Assembly: GCA_947446815.1 (NCBI GenBank)
Contig: CANFGT010000012.1
Coordinates: 1-46,839, forward strand
Length of the DNA: 46,839 nucleotides
From: Acidimicrobiaceae bacterium
GTDB lineage: Bacteria > Actinomycetota > Acidimicrobiia > Acidimicrobiales > Ilumatobacteraceae
Direction of reading: 5' to 3'
The translations under genes were made by a program, and so were the position numbers. This document shows, one piece after another, positions 32,603 to 40,837 of this stretch (its first letter is position 1; each line of letters opens with the position of its first letter). Below the pieces are notes generated by a model. The model saw only the letters and a program-made list of their open reading frames with translations, had not been told where the DNA came from and made no database searches.

Positions 32603-32634
32603 GGGACGGTGGCCTTTGGGTCACCGTCCCTTTT
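32603..32634 (+). terminator. Rho-independent terminator of the second binding-protein gene
   Basis: The nine-bp stem GGGACGGTG/CACCGTCCC (32603-32611 with 32622-32630) encloses a ten-base loop and is followed by TTTT. It is 25 bases after the stop. Confidence 0.85.
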
Positions 32635-32669
32635 GTATTTCCGTGTCTTATGAAGTCTGAACAAACGCC

Positions 32670-32675
32670 TACGGT
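32670..32675 (+). promoter_or_regulatory. Candidate -10 (TACGGT) for leaderless start at 32682
   Basis: TACGGT is followed by six bases and ATG 32682. The in-frame ATG 32676 directly abuts the hexamer and would lie before the predicted transcript start. Confidence 0.5.
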
Positions 32676-32681
32676 ATGGGT

Positions 32682-34214
32682 ATGAAGGTAGCGCTGACCA
32701 TTGTTGACCATCTCCGTCGAGCCGAGCAGGTGTATGGAGACAGAATCGCGATTATTGATGAGCCAGATCAGCCTGGTAAATCGTGGGGTGCCATCACCTA
32801 TGTAGAGATGGCACGACGCGCTCGCGCACAGGCGGCGGGCCTTGATGCTCTCGGAATTCCACAAGGTGCACGGGTCGCAATGGTGTCGCAGAACTCCGCT
32901 CGTCTAGTGACTGCGTTCTTTGGTGTCAGCGGTTATGGGCGTGTTCTAGTGCCCATTAATTTCCGGCTTGTTGCAGAAGAAGTGAAGTACATCATTGAGC
33001 ATTGCGGCGCTGAGGTGCTGATTATTGACCCAGAACTCGAAGAAGCTCTCGCTGATGTGCAGGCACAACATAAGTTCATCATTGGTGCAGAATCTGATGA
33101 GATTCTTTATAAGTACGACACCCAGCCCGTTGCATGGGTAGCTGATGAAGATGCGACAGCAACCATTAACTACACCAGTGGAACAACCGCCCGTCCAAAA
33201 GGTGTGCAACTGACGCACCGAAGTCTGTGGGTGAACTCAGCTGTCTTTGGGTGGCAAATGAATGTGAATGAAAGCGATGTGTATCTGCATACGCTCCCAC
33301 AGTTCCATGTGAACGGATGGGGGATGGTGTATGCAGTCACTGCCATGGGTGGTACCCACATCATTTTGCGCAAAGTAGATGGTGCAGAGATCCTGCATCG
33401 CATCAATAAACACGGTGTGACGATGTTGTGTGGTGCACCCGCCGTCGCCAACATGATTTTGGATGCCGCGGGGGAGACGAATGAATCAACTCGGCGAGGT
33501 GAGGTGCGCATGGTTGTTGCCGGTGCTCCGCCACCAACAAAGACAATTGAGCGAATTGAAACTGAGCTCGGTTGGGAGTTCGTTCAGATTTATGGCCTCA
33601 CAGAAACCTCGCCGCTCCTGACAATGAATCGCACACGTAAAGAGTGGAGCGATCTTTCTATTGCTGAACGTGCTTCTAAATTGGGTGCTGCGGGCTCACC
33701 GGCCCTCGGTGTTGAAGTTGAGATTGATGCTCATGGCGAAGTCCTTGCTCGCGGCAACACGGTGATGAGCGGTTACTGGAATCAACTTGAAGAGACAGGC
33801 AAGGCAATTGTTGATGGATGGTTCCACACGGGTGATGGTGGGTACCTCGGAGAGAATCACTACCTCACGATTGCTGACCGTAAAAAGGATGTCATCGTCT
33901 CTGGCGGAGAGAATGTGTCGTCCATCGAAGTAGAAGATGCAATTTTCTCACATGATGATGTTGCAGAAGTGGCAGTGATTGGCATCCCCGACGAAAAGTG
34001 GGGTGAAAAGGTGCTCGCTCTTATTGTGAAAACGCCAGGCTCACAGATGACTGAAGCAGATCTCATCGCTTATGTTCGCACCAAATTGGCAGCCTATAAG
34101 TGCCCGAAAGTCGTCGAGTTCCGCAGTGAGTTGGCAAGAACTGCCACGGGCAAGCTGCAGAAATTTATTTTGCGCGCGCCATATTGGGAAGGCTTTGAGC
34201 GGCAGGTCAACTAA
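32682..34214 (+). CDS. AMP-dependent acyl-CoA synthetase
   Basis: A 510-aa ANL-superfamily ligase. Motifs: INYTSGTTARPKGVQ, QIYGLTETSP, GWFHTGDGG, DRKKDVIVSGGENVSS and the C-terminal RTATGKLQKFILR with the adenylation Lys. The HTLPQFHVNGWG segment and overall length fit the short/medium- or aryl-acyl-CoA synthetase group. I place the start at ATG 32682 (MKVALTIVD) because TACGGT lies six bases upstream. It is separated from the upstream binding-protein gene by a terminator and its end overlaps the convergent AlkB-like gene by eight bases. The substrate is unknown; it is a second, clearly different acyl-CoA synthetase from that at 25869. Confidence 0.92.
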   Translation: MKVALTIVDHLRRAEQVYGDRIAIIDEPDQPGKSWGAITYVEMARRARAQAAGLDALGIPQGARVAMVSQNSARLVTAFFGVSGYGRVLVPINFRLVAEEVKYIIEHCGAEVLIIDPELEEALADVQAQHKFIIGAESDEILYKYDTQPVAWVADEDATATINYTSGTTARPKGVQLTHRSLWVNSAVFGWQMNVNESDVYLHTLPQFHVNGWGMVYAVTAMGGTHIILRKVDGAEILHRINKHGVTMLCGAPAVANMILDAAGETNESTRRGEVRMVVAGAPPPTKTIERIETELGWEFVQIYGLTETSPLLTMNRTRKEWSDLSIAERASKLGAAGSPALGVEVEIDAHGEVLARGNTVMSGYWNQLEETGKAIVDGWFHTGDGGYLGENHYLTIADRKKDVIVSGGENVSSIEVEDAIFSHDDVAEVAVIGIPDEKWGEKVLALIVKTPGSQMTEADLIAYVRTKLAAYKCPKVVEFRSELARTATGKLQKFILRAPYWEGFERQVN

Positions 34215-34812
34215 CGACTAAGTGCCGAAAAGTGAGGTTGACCCTCGGATCAGCAATACGTGGCATTTTAGGTATTCGGTGTTCCCAGCACTTCTGGCTC
34301 AGGCCAGACATCACGAGGAGCGATCCGTGTCCCAACATGGCAGAGACAAGCTCACCGGTGTCTCGGTGGCGCAAGTCGAATCGCCGCTCGGCTCCGAGAG
34401 AGACTGATGCAATCAGTGGTTCTGGTCCATTGATCAATTCGTCGTCGGAGTGCCAACCAAGGTGGTCGTTTCCATCCCGATAGAAGTTGACGAGGACTCC
34501 GTTGAACATGTGCTGCGTGTGTTGCTCGCATTGGGAACGAAGCGAGGCCAAAGTGTCTGTCCACGGTTGTGGCGTGCGCGCGGAGCCCGAATAGGTGTAG
34601 GGCAGTGCATTGGAGTGCCATGTAGAAAGTCTTGGTTCTGAAACGTACTTGCCATACATCAGAAGCGTTTGTTGCTCCCAAGAAATTTGATGGACAAGTT
34701 CCTGAAGTATCTCGTCTGCCAGTTGTTCAGAAATGAAGTCAGGAATGAGAAGAGCGGAACCATCGCCGGGCAATATTTCTCCGCCGAAAGGGAGAGATTG
34801 CTGATTAGGCAT
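34207..34812 (-). CDS. alkB: AlkB-like 2-oxoglutarate/Fe(II) dioxygenase
   Basis: A 201-aa AlkB-fold enzyme, near the length of bacterial and ALKBH2/3-type demethylases. The Fe(II) ligands H121-x-D123 (GWHSDDE) and H178 (WEHRIPK) and the 2-oxoglutarate-binding R190 and R196 (RVNLTFR) are all present, with the nucleotide-recognition region PRLSTWHSNALPYTYSG upstream. The expected reaction is oxidative removal of methyl groups from N1-methyladenine or N3-methylcytosine in DNA or RNA. Its ATG overlaps the MFS exporter stop by eight bases, so both are translated from one mRNA, an unusual partner for a repair gene. No Ada regulator is nearby. Confidence 0.92.
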   Translation of the reverse strand: MPNQQSLPFGGEILPGDGSALLIPDFISEQLADEILQELVHQISWEQQTLLMYGKYVSEPRLSTWHSNALPYTYSGSARTPQPWTDTLASLRSQCEQHTQHMFNGVLVNFYRDGNDHLGWHSDDELINGPEPLIASVSLGAERRFDLRHRDTGELVSAMLGHGSLLVMSGLSQKCWEHRIPKMPRIADPRVNLTFRHLVVS

Positions 34813-36238
34813 TCACCGATTTCTTCGGACGTGGATTCATAGTAGGAGCGGCGTCTGTGTCAACAATCTTGAACCACGCCCACAGTGCCCCGAGCAGTGA
34901 AAGCACAATGCTTCCGGCAAAAGCCCAATGGAACGCTCCAAGAATTCCCTCGCGAGTCATGTTTGCGCCGAGAGCGTTTTTACGGGAAATGAAAATGGTG
35001 GAAAGAACCGCAACTCCCAACGCTGCAGACGCTTGGCGTTGAGTGGAAAAGATGGCCGATGCTCGACCTGTGTCTGGCTTGTCGATGTTCGAGTATGTCG
35101 CAGCTTGCAGGGGAACAAAGGCGAATGCCATCGCGATTCCGCGAAGAAGCATGAGACCTCGAATATCCCACTGACTGATATCCAGACCAAGAAGAACGAA
35201 AGGAATATTCGAGAGGCTGACACCAATCAAACCTGCCGTTACTAATCGACGCGGTCCCACCGTATGGTAAAACTTTCCGACGAACTGGCTTGTTGCGATG
35301 ACGCCTACAGCTTGTGGGAACGTTGTGAGTCCGGACTTGAGTGCTGAATAGCCGAGAAGTGTTTGTAAGAACTGTGGCAGCAAAAACAAGAACGCTGCAA
35401 AACTGGCGTAGGAGAACGTATTGACCATATTGGAGTTGCGGAACATGCGATCTTTATAGAGCCGCAGCGTCAGCATGGGTTGGTCGATGCGAAGTTCAAC
35501 AGCCACCATTGCGGCGAGAAGAATTGCTCCACCGATGCCGGTGGCAAGAACTTCAGGGGATAGCCAGCCCTTGTCTGGTCCCTGAGAAAGTGAGTAGAGA
35601 AGCGAGGCAAGCCCTGACGCGGCCAGGAGAAACCCTGCAATGTCGAATGAACCAGCGGTTGGTTCTTTATTTTCCTGCAGATAAAGAGCACCAAAGACAA
35701 AGCCAGCGATGCCAATGGGTACGTTCACGTAGAAAATCCACCGCCACGACAAGTTGTCAATGAGGAGACCGCCAATGATGGGGCCGAGGGCAGGGGCAAT
35801 AACTGTTGGAATGATGAGCACCGTGGAGGCACGAGCTCGTTCTTCGGGCGGGAAGGCGCGATACAGCATTGCTGTGCCTACGGGCGTGAGCATGCCGCCA
35901 CCAACACCCTGAAGAATACGGAACGCGATGAGTTCACCAATGCTGTGTGCCTGTCCGCACAAGATCGACGCCAGTGTGAACATGAAGAGCGCAAAGAGGA
36001 ATGTCTTTTTTGTTCCGATGCGGTCACCAATCCAGCCAGACGAAGGAATCCAGACAGCGATAGAGAGCAAGTATCCGAGGACCACCCATTCGATGCCGGC
36101 ACCCTTGACGTGGAAGTCATCATTCAAGGTAGGGATGGCAACATTGACAATGGTGGTGTCCATGATTTCCATGAACAAGCCGAAGACGAAAATGACGGCT
36201 ACGACCCACTTGTATTCGAAAGGTGGCTTACGGGGCAT
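34805..36238 (-). CDS. MFS exporter, DHA2 (EmrB/QacA) family
   Basis: A 477-aa transporter with about 14 membrane helices. The first helix region has MDTTIVNVAIPTLNDDF, the typical DHA2 motif D1, and the loop after helix 2 carries motif A as GWIGDRIGTKKTF. The fifth helix contains the antiporter motif C region (PTVIAPALGPIIGGLLID). Such proteins expel hydrophobic drugs or metabolites by proton antiport. The start ATG is six bases after TACGGT, suggesting a leaderless mRNA that continues into the AlkB-like gene. No TetR or MarR regulator is adjacent. The substrate is unknown, though coupling to AlkB hints at response to alkylating or toxic compounds. Confidence 0.92.
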   Translation of the reverse strand: MPRKPPFEYKWVVAVIFVFGLFMEIMDTTIVNVAIPTLNDDFHVKGAGIEWVVLGYLLSIAVWIPSSGWIGDRIGTKKTFLFALFMFTLASILCGQAHSIGELIAFRILQGVGGGMLTPVGTAMLYRAFPPEERARASTVLIIPTVIAPALGPIIGGLLIDNLSWRWIFYVNVPIGIAGFVFGALYLQENKEPTAGSFDIAGFLLAASGLASLLYSLSQGPDKGWLSPEVLATGIGGAILLAAMVAVELRIDQPMLTLRLYKDRMFRNSNMVNTFSYASFAAFLFLLPQFLQTLLGYSALKSGLTTFPQAVGVIATSQFVGKFYHTVGPRRLVTAGLIGVSLSNIPFVLLGLDISQWDIRGLMLLRGIAMAFAFVPLQAATYSNIDKPDTGRASAIFSTQRQASAALGVAVLSTIFISRKNALGANMTREGILGAFHWAFAGSIVLSLLGALWAWFKIVDTDAAPTMNPRPKKSVNA

Positions 36239-36244
36239 AGAGCA

Positions 36245-36250
36245 ACCGTA
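36245..36250 (-). promoter_or_regulatory. Candidate -10 (TACGGT) for leaderless start at 36238
   Basis: On the minus strand TACGGT is followed by six bases and ATG of the exporter gene. Confidence 0.5.
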
Positions 36251-36268
36251 GACCCTTACTGATAGTTC

Positions 36269-36289
36269 TCCGTGGTTCTAAACCACGGA
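36269..36289 (-). terminator. Hairpin at the end of the ABC operon
   Basis: TCCGTGGTT and AACCACGGA form a perfect nine-bp stem with a three-base loop, just past the stop of the last ABC gene (36296) and before the exporter promoter. No U-run follows on the minus strand, so it may be a weak or Rho-assisted terminator. Confidence 0.5.
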
Positions 36290-36295
36290 ATGACG

Positions 36296-37288
36296 CTATT
36301 CTGCGACGGGGTGATGGCAAGCCACAAAGTGGCCTACTGAGACTTCACGAAGCTGTGGCTCCTCTTGTGCGCACAGGTCGGATGCTTGTGGGCAACGAGT
36401 ACGGAAGCGACAACCCGAAGGTGGGTTCAGTGGTGATGGTGGTTCTCCTTGGATCAGATTGCCCGAAATAGGGCGGTCTGGGTCGGGGATAGGAACCGAG
36501 CCAACAAGTGCCTTGGTGTAGTGGTGCTTGGTATTGCGGTACAGCTCTTCGGGAGGAGCAACTTCGCAGACCTTGCCCAGATACATCACCATCACGCGGG
36601 TGCTCACAGCCTTCACTACTGCAAGGTCGTGAGAGATGAAAATGAGAGTGAGGCCGTAGCGATCCTTCATGTCCTGCAAGAGGTTGAGAATCTGGGCCTG
36701 CACGCTCACGTCAAGAGCTGACACAGGCTCATCACAGATGATCATCGTCGGGTCGAGTGCAAGAGAACGAGCGATGCTGATGCGCTGGCACTGTCCACCG
36801 GAGAACTCGTAGGAGCGACGGTCGCGCACAACTGCAGGGTCGAGGTTGGCTGCAAGAAGAAGCTCATCGATCTTTGCATTGATCTCTACTTCGTTTCCAC
36901 GCTTCCACACGCGAAGTGGTTCAGCGAGGACTTCGCTGACGGGCAGGCGAGGATCAAGAGAGCTCACGGGGTCTTGGAAGATCATCTGCATCGCCGGACG
37001 CATATCGCGCAGTTCCCGCTTGCTGAGAGAAGTGAGTTCCTTCGAAAGAAAGTTCACCGAGCCGCTGGTGGGCTTGGGAAGTTGCAAAATTGCCTTCCCA
37101 AGCGTGGACTTGCCACAACCGGATTCGCCAACGATTGCAAGTGTCTCTCCACGAATGAGGTCAAAACTGACTCCTGATACTGCCTTGACGATTTGGTTCT
37201 TACTGAGCTTGAACTCAACGGTGAGATCATTGACCTCGAGAACAACATCGCCTTCGGGCCGCATATGGGCCTTTCCGCTACCAGCCAT
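36296..37288 (-). CDS. Oligopeptide-type ABC transporter ATP-binding protein (OppF/DppF type)
   Basis: A 330-aa ATPase. Walker A is GESGCGKST, the signature is FSGGQCQRISIARSLAL (Cys in place of the common Arg or Gln) and Walker B is MIICDEPVSALDVSVQAQIL. The C-terminal oligopeptide-transporter extension has SGCRFRTRCPQASDLCAQEEP with Cys residues that may bind an Fe-S cluster, as in the Opp/Dpp group. It is the last gene of the operon. The start is ATG 37288, whose A is the last base of the preceding TAA and which has GGAGGAGG upstream; the open frame to 37318 is inside the previous gene. Confidence 0.93.
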   Translation of the reverse strand: MAGSGKAHMRPEGDVVLEVNDLTVEFKLSKNQIVKAVSGVSFDLIRGETLAIVGESGCGKSTLGKAILQLPKPTSGSVNFLSKELTSLSKRELRDMRPAMQMIFQDPVSSLDPRLPVSEVLAEPLRVWKRGNEVEINAKIDELLLAANLDPAVVRDRRSYEFSGGQCQRISIARSLALDPTMIICDEPVSALDVSVQAQILNLLQDMKDRYGLTLIFISHDLAVVKAVSTRVMVMYLGKVCEVAPPEELYRNTKHHYTKALVGSVPIPDPDRPISGNLIQGEPPSPLNPPSGCRFRTRCPQASDLCAQEEPQLREVSVGHFVACHHPVAE

Positions 37289-38844
37289 TACTTGCCTCCT
37301 CCGAGTGGGAACCAACAACGATAGAAGTGGTTGTCGCCATCATCTTTCAATGGTGGCTTCTCTGCACGACACTTGTCTTGAACATATTCGCAACGGTTGG
37401 CGAATGCGCAACCTGGCTCGTCCTTGGTGGGGTCGGGGAGACGCCCTTCAACGACAGGAAGGCGCGTTCCGGTGGGCGTCTCAAGACGAGGAATCGATTT
37501 CAGCAGCGCTTCGGTATATGGCATCTTCATATTGGCAAAGAGTGAACGTGTTGGCGCATACTCCACCATGTCGCCTGCGTACATCACGGCAATACGGTCT
37601 GTGTGGCCAGCCACGACGCCAAGGTCGTGCGTCACGAGAATCATTGACATGTTGAATTCCTTGCGGAGCTCAGTCAAGAGTTCGAGAACCTGCGCTTGCA
37701 CTGTCACGTCGAGAGCAGTTGTCGGCTCATCTGCAAACAACATTTCTGGGTTACAGGAGACTGCAATTGCAATCATGATGCGCTGACGCATACCACCAGA
37801 GAGCTGGTAGGGGAACTTTTTGAGCATGCCCTCTGGGTCAGGAATGCGGACGCGCTTGAGCAGTGCAATGGCACGCTCTGTTGCAGCACGCTTGTCCATG
37901 CCGATGCGCTCGGTGAGGCTCTCGGTGAGCTGGTCGCCAATACGACGCACTGGGTTGAGCGCAGTCATTGGATCTTGGAAGATCATGGCCATGCCAGTAC
38001 CCCAGAGGTTGCGCACCTCGTCGGCAGGAAGATCGGAGATGACTTCACCGCGATATTTAATAGTTCCCGTGCGGTTCGCGGTAGAGGGGAGTAGCCCCAT
38101 CGTTGCGCGAGACAACACAGTCTTACCAGAACCGGATTCACCTACAACGCCAAGGCTCTCGCCCTTTGGTAAGCGAATCGATACGTTGCGAACCGCTTTG
38201 AGGTCGCCGCGAGGAGTCTTGAACGAAACATTCAAGTCATCAATGGTGAGCAAATCTGACTCAAGAGACAGTTTTGATTCCACGATGGGAGTCGTAATGG
38301 TGTCGAACTTGTCGAAGACAACCTGTGTGCCCGAGACGATGTCCCACACATTGCGATTCCGATTGTTGCGCATTGGAATCGATGTATATGCATAGACCGC
38401 TGCAATCGTCAGCAGCAATTTGAGCAATGTGTTGTCAAGGCCAACCTTGTTGAGAACCCATGATGGACCTACTGCTGACACAGCGAGCCCAGCAGTGCCA
38501 GCAATGTAGGCAACTAAACCACGGCGAATAATCATCGCGCCAAGGCTGAGTGGCGCAAAAGTTTTTGCATCCACAACACGCATGTGCATGCGCTGTTTGG
38601 CGAATGAGGTTCCTGTCTTTTTTGTGTTAGCGAGGACCTGAAGGGCAAGCCAAATGACAGAAGCGACTGCAACAGCAATCTTCGTGTTGACGAAGAAACC
38701 GGTGACGACGAACAGAACCAAAAAGACAACCTCTTCTAAGAGGAATGCCTTGAGGCGGCGTGATGGATCTGCCAGGTAAACGCCTGGTTCGGCGTCTTGA
38801 GCAAACGGCAAAGGACGTTCAGCAACAGTTGCGAAGCTGCTCAT
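37288..38844 (-). CDS. RDD-domain / oligopeptide-type ABC ATPase fusion (OppD/DppD type)
   Basis: A 518-aa fusion. Residues about 28-178 are an RDD membrane domain: RRLKAFLLEEVV, three or four hydrophobic helices, TGTSFAKQRMHMRVVDAKTFAPLS, IIRRGLVAYIAG and NVWDIVSGTQVVFD. Residues about 195-515 are an OppD-type ATPase: Walker A GESGSGKT (235-242), LSGGMRQRIMIAIAV, LFADEPTTALDVTVQAQ, and the C-terminal AFANRCEYVQDKC extension. OppD proteins normally lack any membrane domain, so this ATPase may be tethered or regulated through the RDD helices. Its ATG overlaps the DppC-like stop (ATGA) and its TAA overlaps the next ATG. It is a single uninterrupted frame. Confidence 0.9.
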   Translation of the reverse strand: MSSFATVAERPLPFAQDAEPGVYLADPSRRLKAFLLEEVVFLVLFVVTGFFVNTKIAVAVASVIWLALQVLANTKKTGTSFAKQRMHMRVVDAKTFAPLSLGAMIIRRGLVAYIAGTAGLAVSAVGPSWVLNKVGLDNTLLKLLLTIAAVYAYTSIPMRNNRNRNVWDIVSGTQVVFDKFDTITTPIVESKLSLESDLLTIDDLNVSFKTPRGDLKAVRNVSIRLPKGESLGVVGESGSGKTVLSRATMGLLPSTANRTGTIKYRGEVISDLPADEVRNLWGTGMAMIFQDPMTALNPVRRIGDQLTESLTERIGMDKRAATERAIALLKRVRIPDPEGMLKKFPYQLSGGMRQRIMIAIAVSCNPEMLFADEPTTALDVTVQAQVLELLTELRKEFNMSMILVTHDLGVVAGHTDRIAVMYAGDMVEYAPTRSLFANMKMPYTEALLKSIPRLETPTGTRLPVVEGRLPDPTKDEPGCAFANRCEYVQDKCRAEKPPLKDDGDNHFYRCWFPLGGGK

Positions 38845-39770
38845 ATCTTTGACTCCCTCTTGTCGAGCTGGACACGGACATAATCGCCGAACCAGTTGAA
38901 TGCGATAACTGTGAATGCGATGAAGAGCGCGGGTAAGTACACCTCATGTGGTGAGAACTCAATGTTGCCGCGACCGTTGGCAAGCATGGAGCCCCAACTT
39001 GCGCCGCCAGGAATGCCGATACCGAGAAGTGCAAGTGAGCCCTCCACAATGATGACGGAACCCACTGCAAGGAATCCGATAGCCAAGATTGCAGGAGCAA
39101 CGTTCGGCAGGATGTGCTTGCGGATGATGAAGAAGTTCTTTGATCCCATCGACTTTGAGGCGAGAACGAACTCACGGCTTCCCCACTGAAGGGCAGAGCC
39201 TCGCGCAATACGGCCGAGAATCGGAATAATCACGATGATGAGCGAGACGATAAGTACGGTCACTCGTCGCGCTAATGAAACCGGGTGAGCTTCATCTGAG
39301 TAGGCCAGCACTGAAAGCAGGGCTAGCGATAACACAAGGTTAGGAATCGACAACATGACATTAAAAATCATGGTGATCAAGAGGTCATATTTGCCACGGA
39401 AGTAGGCAGCAGTAATACCGACAAAACTTCCGATGCTTCCGCCAATAAGAACTGCAATTAGTGATACGAAAATGGAAATACGCGCACCATGTTGCAAACC
39501 CGCCCACATGTCGTAGCCATCCATCGTGGTTCCAAGAATGTGGCTGTGATGGAAGGGGGCAACGCCCAGGCTGTCATAGAAGGATTCATCCCACGCTGGT
39601 CCTGGAAGCCATGGACCAAATGTTGCGAGGAACAACACAAAGCCAATCCATGCGGAGGACAAATAGAAACCAATCGTTTTACGAGGCTTCTTCACTTTTG
39701 GTGTTTCCTCTGCTGTTTCCACAGATGCTTCCAGAGGTGTTTCGGTTTCAGGAGTTGAATTCTCAGGCAC
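38841..39770 (-). CDS. ABC transporter permease (OppC/DppC type)
   Basis: A 309-aa inner-membrane permease with six helices. The first 30 residues are an acidic extension (MPENSTPETETPLEASVETAEE) before the basic KVKKPRKT and helix 1. The permease coupling loop is in GSREFVLASKSMGSKNFFIIRKHILPNVAPAIL, the typical EAA motif of this class. GTG at 39770 is the start, overlapping the DppB-like stop by eight bases, with AGGGAA upstream. It forms the translocation pore with the DppB-like protein. Confidence 0.93.
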   Translation of the reverse strand: MPENSTPETETPLEASVETAEETPKVKKPRKTIGFYLSSAWIGFVLFLATFGPWLPGPAWDESFYDSLGVAPFHHSHILGTTMDGYDMWAGLQHGARISIFVSLIAVLIGGSIGSFVGITAAYFRGKYDLLITMIFNVMLSIPNLVLSLALLSVLAYSDEAHPVSLARRVTVLIVSLIIVIIPILGRIARGSALQWGSREFVLASKSMGSKNFFIIRKHILPNVAPAILAIGFLAVGSVIIVEGSLALLGIGIPGGASWGSMLANGRGNIEFSPHEVYLPALFIAFTVIAFNWFGDYVRVQLDKRESKI

Positions 39771-40722
39771 GGCGTTCCCTTGTTCGTGGGTCAGTGATTT
39801 GAGTCAGAAGGTCGACAGTGGTGTTGAAGAACACATACATAATCGAGATGAGGGCGATGAGGGTTTGCATCGCAACAATTTGACGTGCGCCGATTGAGTA
39901 GAAGATTTCGAATCCGATACCGGGGATAACGAAAATTGTCTCAATCACGATGGTTCCGCCGATGAGGCCACCCATGTTGAGTGCAGCCGAAGTGAGCAAT
40001 GTCGTGCTCGATGGACGGAAGACGTGACGCCACAGAACACGACGGTTGGAAATGCCCTTTGACGCAGCCATCGTGACGTAGTCATCCTTGAGGGTTGCGA
40101 TGACATCGGTGCGAAGAAGACGTGTGTAGCCCGATGCCAGGCCAAGCGCAAGGCTCATCACAGGAAGAATCATGAGCTTGATGTGCTGGCCAAAGTTTTC
40201 TGTCGGCGGCACGTAGCCAATGGGGTCGACCCATCCGAGTTTGACGGCGAAGACAAGAGAGAAGATAAGTGCAAGAGCAAAACCAGGGAATGAAACTGTC
40301 GTGAACAACACCGCGCTAGCAATTTTGTCAAAGCGCTTGCCTTCTTTGTATGCAGACACGAGTCCAAGTGGGATGGCAATGACAAGTGCAACGATTTGTG
40401 CATAAAGAATGAGAAGAAGTGTGATGGGGAGAGTGTCCTTGATCACTGCAGAGATTTCTCGAGATCCACCGTTGAGGTAGTACTTACCGAAGTGGCCAGT
40501 GAGAACTCCCGACAACCACTTCCAGTAATAACCGAACAGGCCACGATCAAGACCTGTTTCGTGAGCAATTTGATCACGAACTTCTTGTGGGCTGTTTGGC
40601 ACCATGATTGCTGCTGGATCACCCGGCAACAATCGCATGAGAAGTGAAAGCAAGAAAGTTGCAATCACCACAATGGCAATCATGGGAACCAAGCGTCGAA
40701 GAAACTGACGCGCAATGTTCAT
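39763..40722 (-). CDS. ABC transporter permease (OppB/DppB type)
   Basis: A 319-aa permease with six helices and the large periplasmic region typical of the DppB group (LPGDPAAIMVPNSPQEVRDQIAHETGLDRGLFGYYWKWL). The coupling motif lies in DVIATLKDDYVTMAASKGISNRRVLWRHVFRPSS. The start is ATG 40722, with a GGGGGG tract about nine bases upstream; the reading frame remains open to 40791 but lacks such a site and passes through a hairpin. It follows the third binding-protein gene across a 115-base gap holding a strong stem-loop, and is the first of four overlapping genes. Confidence 0.93.
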   Translation of the reverse strand: MNIARQFLRRLVPMIAIVVIATFLLSLLMRLLPGDPAAIMVPNSPQEVRDQIAHETGLDRGLFGYYWKWLSGVLTGHFGKYYLNGGSREISAVIKDTLPITLLLILYAQIVALVIAIPLGLVSAYKEGKRFDKIASAVLFTTVSFPGFALALIFSLVFAVKLGWVDPIGYVPPTENFGQHIKLMILPVMSLALGLASGYTRLLRTDVIATLKDDYVTMAASKGISNRRVLWRHVFRPSSTTLLTSAALNMGGLIGGTIVIETIFVIPGIGFEIFYSIGARQIVAMQTLIALISIMYVFFNTTVDLLTQITDPRTRERRA

Positions 40723-40763
40723 AGTAAGAAACCCCCCGTGGCGTTGCATGAACACTAATACAG

Positions 40764-40802
40764 CGAAAGGGGCGGTGCCCAACTTGGACACCGCCCCTTT
40801 CG
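40764..40802 (-). terminator. Intercistronic stem-loop between binding-protein and permease genes
   Basis: Two 14-base arms, CGAAAGGGGCGGTG and its perfect complement, enclose an 11-base loop. On the minus strand it follows the binding-protein stop by about 35 bases and no T-run follows. It may be a partial terminator or an mRNA-stabilising element that lowers permease expression relative to the binding protein. Confidence 0.7.
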
Positions 40803-40837
40803 GGTGAACTTCTAAAGTGAAGTTGACTACCTAGAGC

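Noticed and set aside
36846-37655. Long plus-strand open frame (269 codons) antisense to the ABC ATPase genes
   Set aside because: The opposite strand encodes two ATPases with full Walker and signature motifs. This frame has an Arg/Ser-rich composition with no domain pattern and spans a gene junction.
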